A DNA stretch of 64,000 nt from Gammaproteobacteria bacterium (GCA_002747055.1 PDSQ01000029.1:62001-126000); one strand, 5' to 3'. Counted from the stretch's first letter, positions 49,292 to 57,813 are shown. Made by a program: numbers and translations. Notes: generated by a model from the letters alone, not told the origin.

Positions 49292-49971
49292 CAGGCACTC
49301 CGGGTAGTTTGCCAGTTTTCTGTCTCGACAAAAAGAGCGGACTCAAGTCGAATATGGCGAGTGGCAATGGTTGAAACAAACGCTTCATCGTGAGAAACCA
49401 GGATCATGGATTGAGGCAGTGCCAATAGCGTCTTGATCAGTTTTTGTCTGGCACTTTTATCCAGCGCATTGGTCGGTTCATCCAATAATAGCACTTCCGG
49501 CTCCATCGATAAAACAGAAGCAAGTGCGACCATCCGTTTTTCGCCGCCCGACAATTGATGAGCAACCCGATCTTCAAATCCGGCCATACCAAGAGTCGCC
49601 AATGTATCACGCGCAACGGCAAGAGCCTGGCTGCGGGTTTTACCTAAATTCAACGGGCCAAACGCAACATCCTCAAGCACCGTTGGACAAAACAGTTGAT
49701 CATCAGGATCTTGAAACAGAAATCCTGCACGCGCCCGCACCTCCATAAACTCCTGCTCTGTCTCTCTTGGTTTACCAAAAGCATAAACTTGCCCGGCTTT
49801 CGCTTTCTTCAAGCCAACAAGCAAGTGTAAAAAGGTTGTTTTACCTGCTCCATTTGGCCCGGTCAGTGCCACTCGGTCGCCGGCAGACAATGAGAAATCG
49901 ACATGAGACAAAGCTTCCTCTCGGCCAGGATAACAATAGCTCAGCCCAAGTGTTTGAATAAGCGGGTCCAC
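49291..49971 (-). CDS. cbiO: cobalt/nickel ECF transporter ATPase CbiO
   Basis: ATP-binding subunit of the energy-coupling-factor importer, 226 residues. Walker A GPNGAGKTTFLHLL (near 38), FQDPDDQLFCPTV (Q-loop, typical of ECF ATPases), signature LSGGEKRMVALA and Walker B VLLLDEPTNALD are all present. It lies 7 bp after cbiQ and should associate with CbiQ and CbiM. Only one ATPase gene is present, so a homodimer is expected. Confidence 0.94.
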   Translation of the reverse strand: MDPLIQTLGLSYCYPGREEALSHVDFSLSAGDRVALTGPNGAGKTTFLHLLVGLKKAKAGQVYAFGKPRETEQEFMEVRARAGFLFQDPDDQLFCPTVLEDVAFGPLNLGKTRSQALAVARDTLATLGMAGFEDRVAHQLSGGEKRMVALASVLSMEPEVLLLDEPTNALDKSARQKLIKTLLALPQSMILVSHDEAFVSTIATRHIRLESALFVETENWQTTRSA

Positions 49972-49978
49972 AAATACC

Positions 49979-50761
49979 TCAAAGCAGGTTCAACAGTAAC
50001 AACGAAATAAAAAATGGTAGACAAAACGCGATAAACCAATAATCGCGAGCTAACAGATTGACGTCATCCAAAAGATAAAAGTGGCCCTGGTAGCCCCTGC
50101 ATTTCATCGCGTCCATAATTCTTTCCGATCGTTCCAGAGCATGAATCAATAACATGCCCACCAGATAGCCGATCGAACGCCAGCTGTGTTTGTTGGCCCG
50201 TAATACAAATGCACGCGCCTGCATTGCCCGGCGCATGCGCCTGTATTCCTGGCCGATCACATCCAGATACCGCACAGTGAACAACAACAAGTGCACGAGC
50301 TTGTCGGGCATGCGCAATTTCGCCAGCGCATGACCAAAGGTTGTCGTACTCATCGTACCTATCATAGCCAACAGTGCCAGCACTATCGCATTCGCCTTGA
50401 ATGCGATCAACAAGGCATGCAATAAACCCTGCTTGCTGGCAACCAAACCACCTATCTCAAAGAGTTTTTCTCCGGGGGTGGTGAAGGGCAGCATCACAAG
50501 CAGAAACAGCATAAACATATCCATCGCCAACAAGCGTTTGAGGGTTCGCTTGAGATTCAATCTCGCCAAAAACACCAGGGCGAACGAACAACCGAGACCA
50601 CTCAAGGCCACGACAAAGGTATTCGACAACACCACAATACACGCAAAAACAGCGCACCAGACAATTCTGACCCTGGGGTCAAAAGCATCGACCACCGAGT
50701 CTTCATGATTAAGCCTTTGTCCCTTCCAGGCAGTGCCGCTATGCTCGATATTTCGTGACAT
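49979..50761 (-). CDS. cbiQ: cobalt/nickel ECF transporter transmembrane protein CbiQ
   Basis: Coupling (T) component of the metal importer, 260 residues with about five or six helices. The two short Ala-Arg-Gly-like coupling motifs expected of CbiQ are seen as RRAMQARAF and MDAMKCRGYQG, the sites that contact the ATPase. It is 4 bp from the upstream NikL-like gene and 7 bp from cbiO. Confidence 0.93.
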   Translation of the reverse strand: MSRNIEHSGTAWKGQRLNHEDSVVDAFDPRVRIVWCAVFACIVVLSNTFVVALSGLGCSFALVFLARLNLKRTLKRLLAMDMFMLFLLVMLPFTTPGEKLFEIGGLVASKQGLLHALLIAFKANAIVLALLAMIGTMSTTTFGHALAKLRMPDKLVHLLLFTVRYLDVIGQEYRRMRRAMQARAFVLRANKHSWRSIGYLVGMLLIHALERSERIMDAMKCRGYQGHFYLLDDVNLLARDYWFIAFCLPFFISLLLLNLL

Positions 50762-50765
50762 TTGC

Positions 50766-51350
50766 CTACACGTTGCCCGTATCGTTTCGTTTACGCTGGC
50801 TTAACCACATGCCGAGGCCACACAAACCAAGAATATAACCCATTCCTCCTATCACATCCCTGAAAGAGGCTTTCTCCTTATAGGCATTCAGTTCTTTGCG
50901 TAGCGGTTTAATCTGCCTGGCCACCGCTTTTTCCACTATCGCCTGCAATGCCACCGGGTCAACAGTATTCAATCCCGCACCAGCGGCGGCGAATGCAAGG
51001 TTGTTTTCAGGAGCCATCTCCTCAAATGAGTCGGGCAGTTCCTCCGCTTTAAGGATATATTTATAAATATGACCCGATCCAAGGTCAGCCACAATGTAAT
51101 GGTCAATGCGTTGCGTAGCGTTAAACGTAAAGAAACCATCTTCATTGGTTGTGGTTGCGACAATTTGATTACCATCGGCATCCGTAACGATCACGGGGGA
51201 ATTGGCGGGCGCCATATCGCCGTTCGAAAAGCCAATTTCACCTTCCACCTGACTGCCGACAACGTAAACACCACCGACCACATTGTGCGCCGCCAGGCCA
51301 ACGCTCCACAAACCCAGCACGAGCGAGAGCAATATATGATTAACCTGCAT
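50766..51350 (-). CDS. NikL/CbiL-like auxiliary subunit of the metal ECF importer
   Basis: A 194-residue protein with a signal peptide (about 1-21), a periplasmic beta-sandwich domain resembling carboxypeptidase regulatory-like repeats (about 28-105), a short charged helix, and one C-terminal membrane helix (about 168-185). This plan matches NikL-type proteins that replace NikN/CbiN in some nickel and cobalt ECF importers. It lies between cbiM (11-bp overlap) and cbiQ. There is no CbiN gene, so this protein probably takes its place. Confidence 0.8.
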   Translation of the reverse strand: MQVNHILLSLVLGLWSVGLAAHNVVGGVYVVGSQVEGEIGFSNGDMAPANSPVIVTDADGNQIVATTTNEDGFFTFNATQRIDHYIVADLGSGHIYKYILKAEELPDSFEEMAPENNLAFAAAGAGLNTVDPVALQAIVEKAVARQIKPLRKELNAYKEKASFRDVIGGMGYILGLCGLGMWLSQRKRNDTGNV

Positions 51351-51960
51351 TCCATCCCTCCGGTAATTTCAGTAGTTCAGGTTTAACGGTACGAAGCAGG
51401 ATCACCGCCGCACCGGTGACAAAGCCTTCCACTATCATAACGGGAATATGGGCAACCATGGTTGCCTTGGCCGCCAGTAAAAAGGAGTCACCCGACAACG
51501 CCAAAGAGGCCGCGACACACAGCGTAGTCAGAAAAATCGCACCGGCACCCCCTATCGTGCCCCAAACAACGGCGATATTCTGTTTTTCACCAGAAATGCC
51601 TTTGCGGCAAAGGTAATACATCACCACAGCCGGCATCGCTATATTGAAAGTATTGACCCCCAAGACTACAAAGCCACCAAAGCCGAAAAACACTGCCTGC
51701 AACAACAAAGCGACGAGCAGCGCCGGAAACGCCGCCCAACCCAGAATGATACCGATCAGGCCGTTCAGAATCAGGTGAACACTAGAAAAGCCAACCGGCA
51801 GATGAATATAAGAAGCTACAAAAAATACGGCAGACAACACACCTACCTGTGGTAATCTATCGTAGTCGAGCTTTTTCAGCCCGACTGCGACTCCGGCCAC
51901 TGTAGCCAGAGCGCCAGTGGCCAAAACCGGAACTGAAAGTGCACCATCAACGATATGCAT
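51340..51960 (-). CDS. cbiM: substrate-binding subunit CbiM of the cobalt ECF importer
   Basis: Metal-binding S component, 206 residues with about six or seven helices. The mature N-terminus MHIVDG carries the His2 whose backbone and side chain bind the metal in CbiM/NikM, so the ATG at 51960 is firm. Other family marks are LPVGFSSVHLILNGLIGIILG and FGFGGFVVLGVNTFNIAMPA. CbiM and NikM are hard to separate by sequence; the cobalamin riboswitch upstream argues for cobalt. Confidence 0.93.
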   Translation of the reverse strand: MHIVDGALSVPVLATGALATVAGVAVGLKKLDYDRLPQVGVLSAVFFVASYIHLPVGFSSVHLILNGLIGIILGWAAFPALLVALLLQAVFFGFGGFVVLGVNTFNIAMPAVVMYYLCRKGISGEKQNIAVVWGTIGGAGAIFLTTLCVAASLALSGDSFLLAAKATMVAHIPVMIVEGFVTGAAVILLRTVKPELLKLPEGWNAG

Positions 51961-51970
51961 AACAGTCCCC

Positions 51971-52804
51971 TTACTTGATTTTATGAGCCTGAACCCAGAT
52001 CACTGCATCTTGAGACAGCTCTTTTCCTTTGTAGGAAGTTTCCGGGCCGACACCTAATGCCGCAAAACCCCATTGGCCGGCTTTGGGAATGGCAAAGGTA
52101 AAAGTGCCATTGGCATCGGCATAAATAGTCATAGTGACGAAAGCATCGGCCGGTACGTGAATATTGGGCTGCTTGGAAAAGGCATCTTTGGCCATATCAG
52201 GGTCGTAGTTGATATACTCCACTTCAATCTCGGCAAAGGGCACAGGCTTACCCTGGCTACGTACAACACCGGTGAAACTACCTCCTTCATAAATCGCATA
52301 AGGCTTGGTCAAAGGCACAATTTCAGCAGGCAGGTTGAAATCGCTATCCCAATCTGTTGGCAAACTGCCTACATTGACGATAGTTTTGGTAAACTGCTGA
52401 ATGTAAGCATCTTCGCTTTCTTCCAGATAAGGAGCCATTTCCAGAACAAAGACGTTATCCCCCAAACCTTTGAGCTTGGTGGTGGATTTATAGGATTTGC
52501 CGGTATTTTCGGCGCTGGTCCATTTGCTTTCGACCAATGAAGCGGTCAAGTCCTGCTTCTTGCCTTTTTTAAAATGATAGAATGCCAATGGCTTATCCGC
52601 ATTCATGACATGGCCATTGGCAGCAGGATGAGTAAACGGCATTTTCAGCTCGATCATGCCACCTTTTTCGAGCAGCAAATCCGGGGTATAAACCATTTGA
52701 AAATGGGCGTTGGCTGACGTTGCTGCCATAAGCAATGTGACAACAGCCGCTTTTGCTGGCTTAAAAAAGCCTGCCTGGGAAAAAAGTCTAGTTTGAAATA
52801 GCAT
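51971..52804 (-). CDS. DUF4198 periplasmic protein (NikK/CbiK-like) of the metal importer
   Basis: A 277-residue exported protein with a signal peptide (about 17-34, cleavage near SANA-HF), so the mature form would begin with His. DUF4198 proteins such as NikK occur with NikM-type ECF importers and are thought to capture metal in the periplasm. Here it is the first gene after the cobalamin riboswitch, 10 bp before cbiM, with a GGAG ribosome site. The C-terminal GQWGFAALGVGPETSYKGKEL segment is typical of the family. Confidence 0.87.
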   Translation of the reverse strand: MLFQTRLFSQAGFFKPAKAAVVTLLMAATSANAHFQMVYTPDLLLEKGGMIELKMPFTHPAANGHVMNADKPLAFYHFKKGKKQDLTASLVESKWTSAENTGKSYKSTTKLKGLGDNVFVLEMAPYLEESEDAYIQQFTKTIVNVGSLPTDWDSDFNLPAEIVPLTKPYAIYEGGSFTGVVRSQGKPVPFAEIEVEYINYDPDMAKDAFSKQPNIHVPADAFVTMTIYADANGTFTFAIPKAGQWGFAALGVGPETSYKGKELSQDAVIWVQAHKIK

Positions 52805-52924
52805 TTAGTTTGCTCCGTCTGGGAATGGTTGTCAGTCGGAGTCGAGAAGGGAAAGAAGTAAAGTGATCAGCAGAGTAAGAAAGCTGATGAAGCATTACCC
52901 GATGAAGCCCTCCGCAACACCTGT
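52805..52924 (-). promoter_or_regulatory. expression platform between the cobalamin riboswitch and the first gene
   Basis: The 120 bases after the aptamer hold a hairpin ATCAGC-N11-GCTGAT (about 52885-52863) without a clean T tract. Just before the start codon, the Shine-Dalgarno CGGAG (52817-52813) can pair with CTCCG (52841-52837). This would suit control of translation initiation by hiding the ribosome site. The pairing is short (5 bp), so the mechanism is inferred. Confidence 0.4.
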
Positions 52925-53135
52925 ATCAAAATCATCAAGCTGGTATCCGGACTTGTCGGGGAGGCGTTGACACACCCAATTGCTTCACCTTCCCACAAGT
53001 TTTTTAAAGTCCATCAGACTGTTTACTTACCTGCAGTGGTCTACAAAGCAATATAACCAACTTACCGTTGCGGGGGCAGTGTCGGCATTGTTTTTCAACG
53101 CACCGACTTCCCAAATCAAAAGACAGTTAATGAAC
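52925..53135 (-). promoter_or_regulatory. cobalamin (AdoCbl) riboswitch
   Basis: Read on the minus strand, the conserved blocks occur in the right order: GGGAAGTCGGTG (53112-53101), GCCCCCGCAACGGTAAG, the B12-box-like core (53077-53061), GACCACTGCAGG (53041-53030), GGGAAGGTGAAGC (52994-52982) and AAGTCCGGATACCAGC (52954-52939). These match the family pattern GGGAA..GGTG / GCCCCCGCAAC / CCACTG / GGGAAGG / AAG.C.GGA.ACC. It lies upstream of the DUF4198-cbiM importer genes and should repress the minus-strand cobalamin locus when adenosylcobalamin is plentiful. Outer boundaries are approximate. Confidence 0.95.
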
Positions 53136-53283
53136 GAGCCTGTCCTTTGATCCATGTCGCTAAACATGACCTGAAGATCAGAAACGAACCTTACGCATTA
53201 TCTTGCTACCTGTCAACTGAAAACCAGTTGACTTAGTGTCACTATTTAGTTACCGAACACGATCAATTACCCATCCGTGATAA
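53136..53283. other. intergenic DNA between riboswitch and rarA
   Basis: This stretch should hold the promoter of the cobalamin locus on the minus strand and the 3' end of rarA. I could not identify a convincing -35/-10 pair or a terminator hairpin for rarA, so some read-through from rarA into the riboswitch leader is possible. Confidence 0.4.
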
Positions 53284-54630
53284 CTATCGTTTGATCGAAC
53301 TCTCCGCATCGAGTTTACGCAAGTATCTCAGTTTTTCTTGAATTTTGATTTCCAATCCCCTCGGTACCGGCTGATAGAATACGGTTCCAGCAATGTCCGC
53401 GGGTAAATAGCTTTCACCTGCCGCATAACCATCCCTCTCATCATGAGCGTAGCGATAACCCTGCCCGTAACCCATTTCTTTCATCATTCTGGTAGGCGCA
53501 TTGCGCAAGTGCATGGGCACTTCATAGGCGGGTGAACGCTTTACCAGTTCCACGACCTTGTTATAAGCTTTATAAACCGCATTACTTTTGGCAGCACAGG
53601 CCAGATAAACCACAGCCTGTGCCAGAGACAGCTCACCTTCGGGGCTGCCCAATCGTTCAACTACATCCCAAGCATCGAGTGCGATTCCGAGTGCGCGCGG
53701 ATCGGCATTGCCAATATCTTCGCTGGCCATGCGCACTACCCTTCTGGCGATATAGAGAGGATCACAGCCGCCATCGAGCATCCGGACCAGCCAGTAAAGC
53801 GCTGCATCAGGCGCACTGCCCCTGACCGATTTATGCAGTGCCGATATCTGCTCGTAAAAATGATCTCCACCCTTGTCAAAGCGCCGGTGATCGCCCTGTA
53901 ACAACAAGGCCATTACCCCTTCGTCAATGATCAATTCATCATTCACGCGCTCGGCCAGATCAACCGCAATTTCAATCAGGTTCAACAAACGACGAGCATC
54001 ACCGTCGGCTACTTGGATCAGGGTTTGCCGATGCTTTTCCGGGAACTGTATTTTGTAGTCTGCCAATCCGCTGCGAGGGTCGTTCAACGCCACATCGATC
54101 AGCCCGTTCAGTTCTTCTTGCGCCAAACCTTTTAGCACATAGACTCGGGAGCGGGATAAAAGCGCGTTATTCAACTCAAAGGATGGGTTTTCAGTGGTCG
54201 CACCGATAAAAACGATAGTGCCGTTCTCGACAAAGGGAAGAAAAAGGTCTTGTTGCGCCTTGTTTAATCTGTGCACCTCATCGACAAACAGAACTGTCTG
54301 CGCTCCTTTACTTTCCTTTGCCAGCCTGGCGGCTTCAATGACCTGGCGTATTTCTTTGACGCCACCAAGCACCGCCGAAATCGACACAAAATTGGCATGA
54401 CACTCCTTTGAAATCACTTTCGCCAGGGAAGTTTTACCAACCCCCGGTGGCCCCCAAAGCACCATGGAATGCAAACGACCCGAAATAATCATGCTGCGCA
54501 ATGCCTGACCTTCGCCAAGCAGGTGTCGCTGACCGATAAAATGATTTAACTCAGTCGGCCGCAGACGCGCAGCCAGCGGCTGCCAGTCGCTGGAATTATC
54601 ATCGCCGCCAAATAAATCGTCTTGTGACAT
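53284..54630 (-). CDS. rarA: replication-associated recombination protein RarA (MgsA)
   Basis: AAA+ ATPase of 448 residues, related to clamp loaders and RuvB, which acts at stalled replication forks. Visible: N-terminal PLAARLRPTELNHFIGQRHLL, Walker A GPPGVGKTSLAK, Walker B FVDEVHRLNKAQQDLFLPFVE, sensor GATTENPSFELN, and the C-terminal MLDGGCDPLYIARRVVRMASEDIGNADP tetramerisation block. In Pseudomonas-like genomes rarA is usually next to crcB/serS; here the B12 locus lies between. Confidence 0.97.
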   Translation of the reverse strand: MSQDDLFGGDDNSSDWQPLAARLRPTELNHFIGQRHLLGEGQALRSMIISGRLHSMVLWGPPGVGKTSLAKVISKECHANFVSISAVLGGVKEIRQVIEAARLAKESKGAQTVLFVDEVHRLNKAQQDLFLPFVENGTIVFIGATTENPSFELNNALLSRSRVYVLKGLAQEELNGLIDVALNDPRSGLADYKIQFPEKHRQTLIQVADGDARRLLNLIEIAVDLAERVNDELIIDEGVMALLLQGDHRRFDKGGDHFYEQISALHKSVRGSAPDAALYWLVRMLDGGCDPLYIARRVVRMASEDIGNADPRALGIALDAWDVVERLGSPEGELSLAQAVVYLACAAKSNAVYKAYNKVVELVKRSPAYEVPMHLRNAPTRMMKEMGYGQGYRYAHDERDGYAAGESYLPADIAGTVFYQPVPRGLEIKIQEKLRYLRKLDAESSIKR

Positions 54631-54684
54631 AGTTTGTCTGGTATTAATGTGTCTATTAAGCTCTGCGAAATACTTTAACCATAA

Positions 54685-54846
54685 CTACTCACCCCCTATT
54701 TCTCCAGCAAGCGCCATCTGAATGGCAATCAGCGGGTTATGTTCCTGGTTTGCCATCGTTTTAAGCCTTAAGCCCATTTTCATACGGTAAAGGACCCGCC
54801 ATATAGGTGAGGAAAGTGCCTTTAGTTTCAGCTGAGCTTCAATCAT
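54685..54846 (-). CDS. possible small ORF upstream of rarA
   Basis: A 53-codon frame with a basic first half (MIEAQLKLKALSSPIWRVLY, then RMKMGLRLKT) and a helical second half (NPLIAIQMALAGEIGGE). It is on the same strand as rarA, which begins 54 bp after its stop. No clear ribosome site precedes its ATG, and internal ATG codons exist. I do not recognise it. It may be a real small protein, a remnant, or chance. Confidence 0.3.
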   Translation of the reverse strand: MIEAQLKLKALSSPIWRVLYRMKMGLRLKTMANQEHNPLIAIQMALAGEIGGE

Positions 54847-54864
54847 TGTTCAATGCGGAGGATG

Positions 54865-54908
54865 GCTTGACACGAAGTCTAGTGCAACAAACATGTCAAG
54901 CGTTTTTT
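54865..54908 (+). terminator. terminator-like hairpin with no obvious upstream plus-strand gene
   Basis: GCTTGACA (54865-54872) and TGTCAAGC (54894-54901) form a perfect 8-bp stem with a 21-base loop, followed by GTTTTTTT. On the plus strand this looks like an intrinsic terminator, but the genes to its left are on the minus strand. It could be an attenuator in the leader of the acyl-CoA synthetase gene, the end of an unannotated small RNA, or a regulator site. Confidence 0.45.
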
Positions 54909-55140
54909 TAAAAACTTTAGGGGGTAAGTCATTACATTTGATGTTAATATTTCATCGAGTGAAAATAAATAATTGCGTGTACTCACCGTATTCATATTGA
55001 TCTTAGTCTTAACCAACTACAACAAAAACCAATCGGAGGCAGCTAAGTCATGTAATACCCAAATGCCTGAACTCGAAGGCAAAACAATTGAATCCCATTC
55101 GTTCACAATAAATCTAAAATGTGTACTGGAGCTAATATCC
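54909..55140 (+). other. leader region of the acyl-CoA synthetase gene
   Basis: An AT-rich stretch (TTTGATGTTAATATTTCATCGAG near 54937-54960) could hold a promoter. A strong GGAGG (about 55035) is followed 10 bases later by ATG-TAA, a start directly followed by a stop, out of frame with the gene. The open frame of the gene continues up to a TTG at 54973, but those residues are not expected in this enzyme family. Confidence 0.3.
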
Positions 55141-56760
55141 ATGATCGGAAACATGATGAATTCACCTCTTTTGGTGAGCGATATTTTCAAGACAGCAGCA
55201 ATGCGGTACCCTGAACAAGCTATAGTCAGTCGAATTGGTGACCATACCATACACAGTTACACATACCTGGATGCCTATAAAAGAACCTGTCAACTGGCCA
55301 ATGCACTGACTGGCCTGGGAGTGACAACAGGCGATCGCGTTGCCACTCTAGCCTGGAACAATTACCGACACCTGGAACTGTATTACGCCATTGGCGGCTC
55401 GGGTGCCGTCATCCATACACTCAACGCCCGACTGTTTACCAATCAGATTGGCTGGATTGTCAACCACGCTGAAGACAAACTGATATTTGTCGACCCCGAC
55501 CTGATTCCACGACTCGAAGAAATTCAGGATCAGCTGGTGACCGTCAAAGCGATTATCATCAATTGTAATCCCGATGAAATGCCCGAAACGTCCCTGCCAA
55601 ATGTCCACAATTACGAAACCCTGATTCAAGATCAGCCTGACTCATTCCCATGGCCTATCATGGACGAAAACACCGCCTGTGGTCTCTGCTATACATCAGG
55701 CACGACCGGCAACCCCAAAGGCGTTCTATACAGCAACCGATCAACGGTATTGCACGCGATGATGAGCGGAGGATCACAATACCTACAGTTTGATGAGTCC
55801 AGTGTGGTGATGCCTATCGTTCCTATGTATCACGTATGTGGCTGGGGTATTCCCTATTCCGGTGTATTGTACGGAACCAAGCTCGTCTTACCTGGACCAC
55901 GACTCGATGGAGAAGCACTACAAGAACTGATCGAGAAGGAGAATGTAAATGGAGCTTACGGCGTCCCGACCATCTGGCTGAACCTGCATAATTATCTACA
56001 AGAATCCGGGAAAAAGATCCCGTCTCTGAAAGTAGTGGGTGTCGGTGGTGCCGCTTCTCCGTTAGCCCTGGTAGAAACCTATGAAAAAGTCTACGGCATT
56101 TACTGGATGGGAATTTGGGGCATGACCGAAACCAGCCCACTTGGCACCGCTGCCATACAAACGCCCGCACTCAAGGCGCTGCCGCAAGAACAAAGATTCA
56201 AATTGCAGGCGAGCGCAGGAAAAGCCATATTTGGCATTGACCTGGAGATTTTTGATGATGAAGATAACCCGGTTCCTCATGATGGGGTTTCCAGAGGCAC
56301 CTTGAAAGCCAAAGGCCCCTGGATACTCTCCAGTTACTTTAAAGGAGAAGGTGCGGACAAGTTTGAAGATGGCTGGTTCAACACAGGTGATGTCGCTGTT
56401 ATTGACGAGCTGGGCTATATGAGAATAGTGGACCGAAGAAAAGATGTGATTAAGTCAGGCGGTGAGTGGATCAGCTCTGTTGACCTCGAAAACGCTGCGC
56501 TGCATGACCCAACAGTCAATGAAGCATGTGTCATTGGTGTCGCTCATCCGAAATGGGACGAACGCCCAATAATGCTGGTTACCCTGAGAGACGAAAATAA
56601 ATTTAACGAAGAAACACTGATGAACATTCTCAAAGAGAAAGTCGCAAAGTGGTGGCTTCCCGATCGGGTGATTGTGGTCGAGTCGTTACCCCACACTGGA
56701 ACCGGCAAACTGCGCAAAGTCGACCTGAGACAGAAATACTCCGACCTGTTGCAAAAATAG
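55141..56760 (+). CDS. medium/long-chain fatty-acyl-CoA synthetase, AlkK-like
   Basis: AMP-forming ligase that activates fatty acids to acyl-CoA. The ATG at 55141, with GGAG 9 bases upstream, gives 539 residues beginning [16 protein letters not shown], close to AlkK-type enzymes as I recall them. Motifs: [22 protein letters not shown] (P-loop), [46 protein letters not shown] and the C-terminal Lys in [12 protein letters not shown]. AlkK homologues serve alkane or fatty-acid use in marine and soil gammaproteobacteria. The gene is alone on the plus strand. Confidence 0.9.
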   Translation: MIGNMMNSPLLVSDIFKTAAMRYPEQAIVSRIGDHTIHSYTYLDAYKRTCQLANALTGLGVTTGDRVATLAWNNYRHLELYYAIGGSGAVIHTLNARLFTNQIGWIVNHAEDKLIFVDPDLIPRLEEIQDQLVTVKAIIINCNPDEMPETSLPNVHNYETLIQDQPDSFPWPIMDENTACGLCYTSGTTGNPKGVLYSNRSTVLHAMMSGGSQYLQFDESSVVMPIVPMYHVCGWGIPYSGVLYGTKLVLPGPRLDGEALQELIEKENVNGAYGVPTIWLNLHNYLQESGKKIPSLKVVGVGGAASPLALVETYEKVYGIYWMGIWGMTETSPLGTAAIQTPALKALPQEQRFKLQASAGKAIFGIDLEIFDDEDNPVPHDGVSRGTLKAKGPWILSSYFKGEGADKFEDGWFNTGDVAVIDELGYMRIVDRRKDVIKSGGEWISSVDLENAALHDPTVNEACVIGVAHPKWDERPIMLVTLRDENKFNEETLMNILKEKVAKWWLPDRVIVVESLPHTGTGKLRKVDLRQKYSDLLQK

Positions 56761-56825
56761 CGAGTTTCGCTACCGGAGTTAACGCTAAAGTGCACGCTGA
56801 ACAATGTCGTTGTTCTAGTTTTCAT

Positions 56826-56869
56826 TTCCAACTCCAGTTTTGACGGTCAAGTCTTAACTGGAGTTGGAA
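56826..56869. terminator. hairpin between acyl-CoA synthetase and murI
   Basis: A perfect 14-bp inverted repeat, TTCCAACTCCAGTT / AACTGGAGTTGGAA, with a 16-base loop lies between the two convergent genes. The flanks are AT-rich but contain no long T run. It probably serves as a terminator in one or both directions. Confidence 0.6.
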
Positions 56870-56926
56870 GGCCTATTTAAAAAATAGCAAGTTGATGCCT
56901 TTGTCAATCGACTGACCAATAGCCAG

Positions 56927-57784
56927 TTACAGCGGCAAGTAGGTCGCGCTGATGTCCCAGGCGCCTTGCCAATAAGCGCTGAGCGCTTGCTGGCATTTTT
57001 TAAGCCATATTCTGTCGTTCTTTTTATCTTTTGTATGATAGATAGTCACCTTACCCATCGCCACTGAGGAGCCATGTAGCAAGTTGCTATGATTCTGAAG
57101 AGTCAACAGATTGACCACTCGAGCCGCTATTGCTTCACCTGAATCGATCAGATTGACATAAGATTTTCCCCGGGAAGACAGCGAATCGTTTAAATACTCT
57201 CTAAGCAGCGGAAAGTGTGTACAACCCAACACAATGCAGTCTATATCGATATCCCGGCAAAAAACCTCGTCAATATGCTGATCGATTAACATACGGTTAA
57301 CGCATTCGCCTTGTAGATAGCTTTCTGAAATCTGAACCAGGTCTAATGCTGGAACCCGACTCACGCGGCAATCCTGAGCAAAATCGGCAATCAAAGCGTC
57401 AATATAGGGCCGACGAATGGTAGCCGGAGTCGCCAATAAACCAATGCTTTTCGTTTTGGAGATCAGCGCCGCCGATTTTATCGCTGGAACCACACCGACT
57501 ACAGGTATTGACAGCCTGCTGCGAAGGCTCGGCAAAACGATTGTGCTCGCAGTATTGCAGGCAACGACCAGCAAATCAGGAGTATTTCGCTCAAAATACT
57601 GCGATAGATCGTTCACTAAACGGGTCAGAATTTGCTCGTCACCCAAATGACCATAAGGCAATAAGGCATCGTCAGCATAATAACTGAAATGACAAGATTC
57701 CAGACTCTCAACCAAACACCGCAGGATCGACAACCCCCCGGAGCCGGAATCAAATATCGCTATATGGGGCTGTCTGGGAATCAA
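56927..57784 (-). CDS. murI: glutamate racemase
   Basis: Makes D-glutamate for peptidoglycan. In 285 residues the two catalytic Cys motifs are present, VVACNTASTI (near 78) and VLGCTHFPLL (near 187). The N-terminal IAIFDSGSGGLSIL and the LPYG segment are also typical. It is 29 bp after the ABC auxiliary gene on the same strand and may share its transcript. Confidence 0.95.
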   Translation of the reverse strand: MIPRQPHIAIFDSGSGGLSILRCLVESLESCHFSYYADDALLPYGHLGDEQILTRLVNDLSQYFERNTPDLLVVACNTASTIVLPSLRSRLSIPVVGVVPAIKSAALISKTKSIGLLATPATIRRPYIDALIADFAQDCRVSRVPALDLVQISESYLQGECVNRMLIDQHIDEVFCRDIDIDCIVLGCTHFPLLREYLNDSLSSRGKSYVNLIDSGEAIAARVVNLLTLQNHSNLLHGSSVAMGKVTIYHTKDKKNDRIWLKKCQQALSAYWQGAWDISATYLPL

Positions 57785-57813
57785 ACAATAGATCCTGTTA
57801 GTCTCTTGAGCGG

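Noticed and set aside
54973..55140. N-terminal extension of the acyl-CoA synthetase from a TTG, with a hydrophobic stretch like a signal peptide
   Set aside because: AMP-forming acyl-CoA synthetases of this type are cytoplasmic, the extension is unlike the family, and a better-placed ATG with GGAG exists at 55141.
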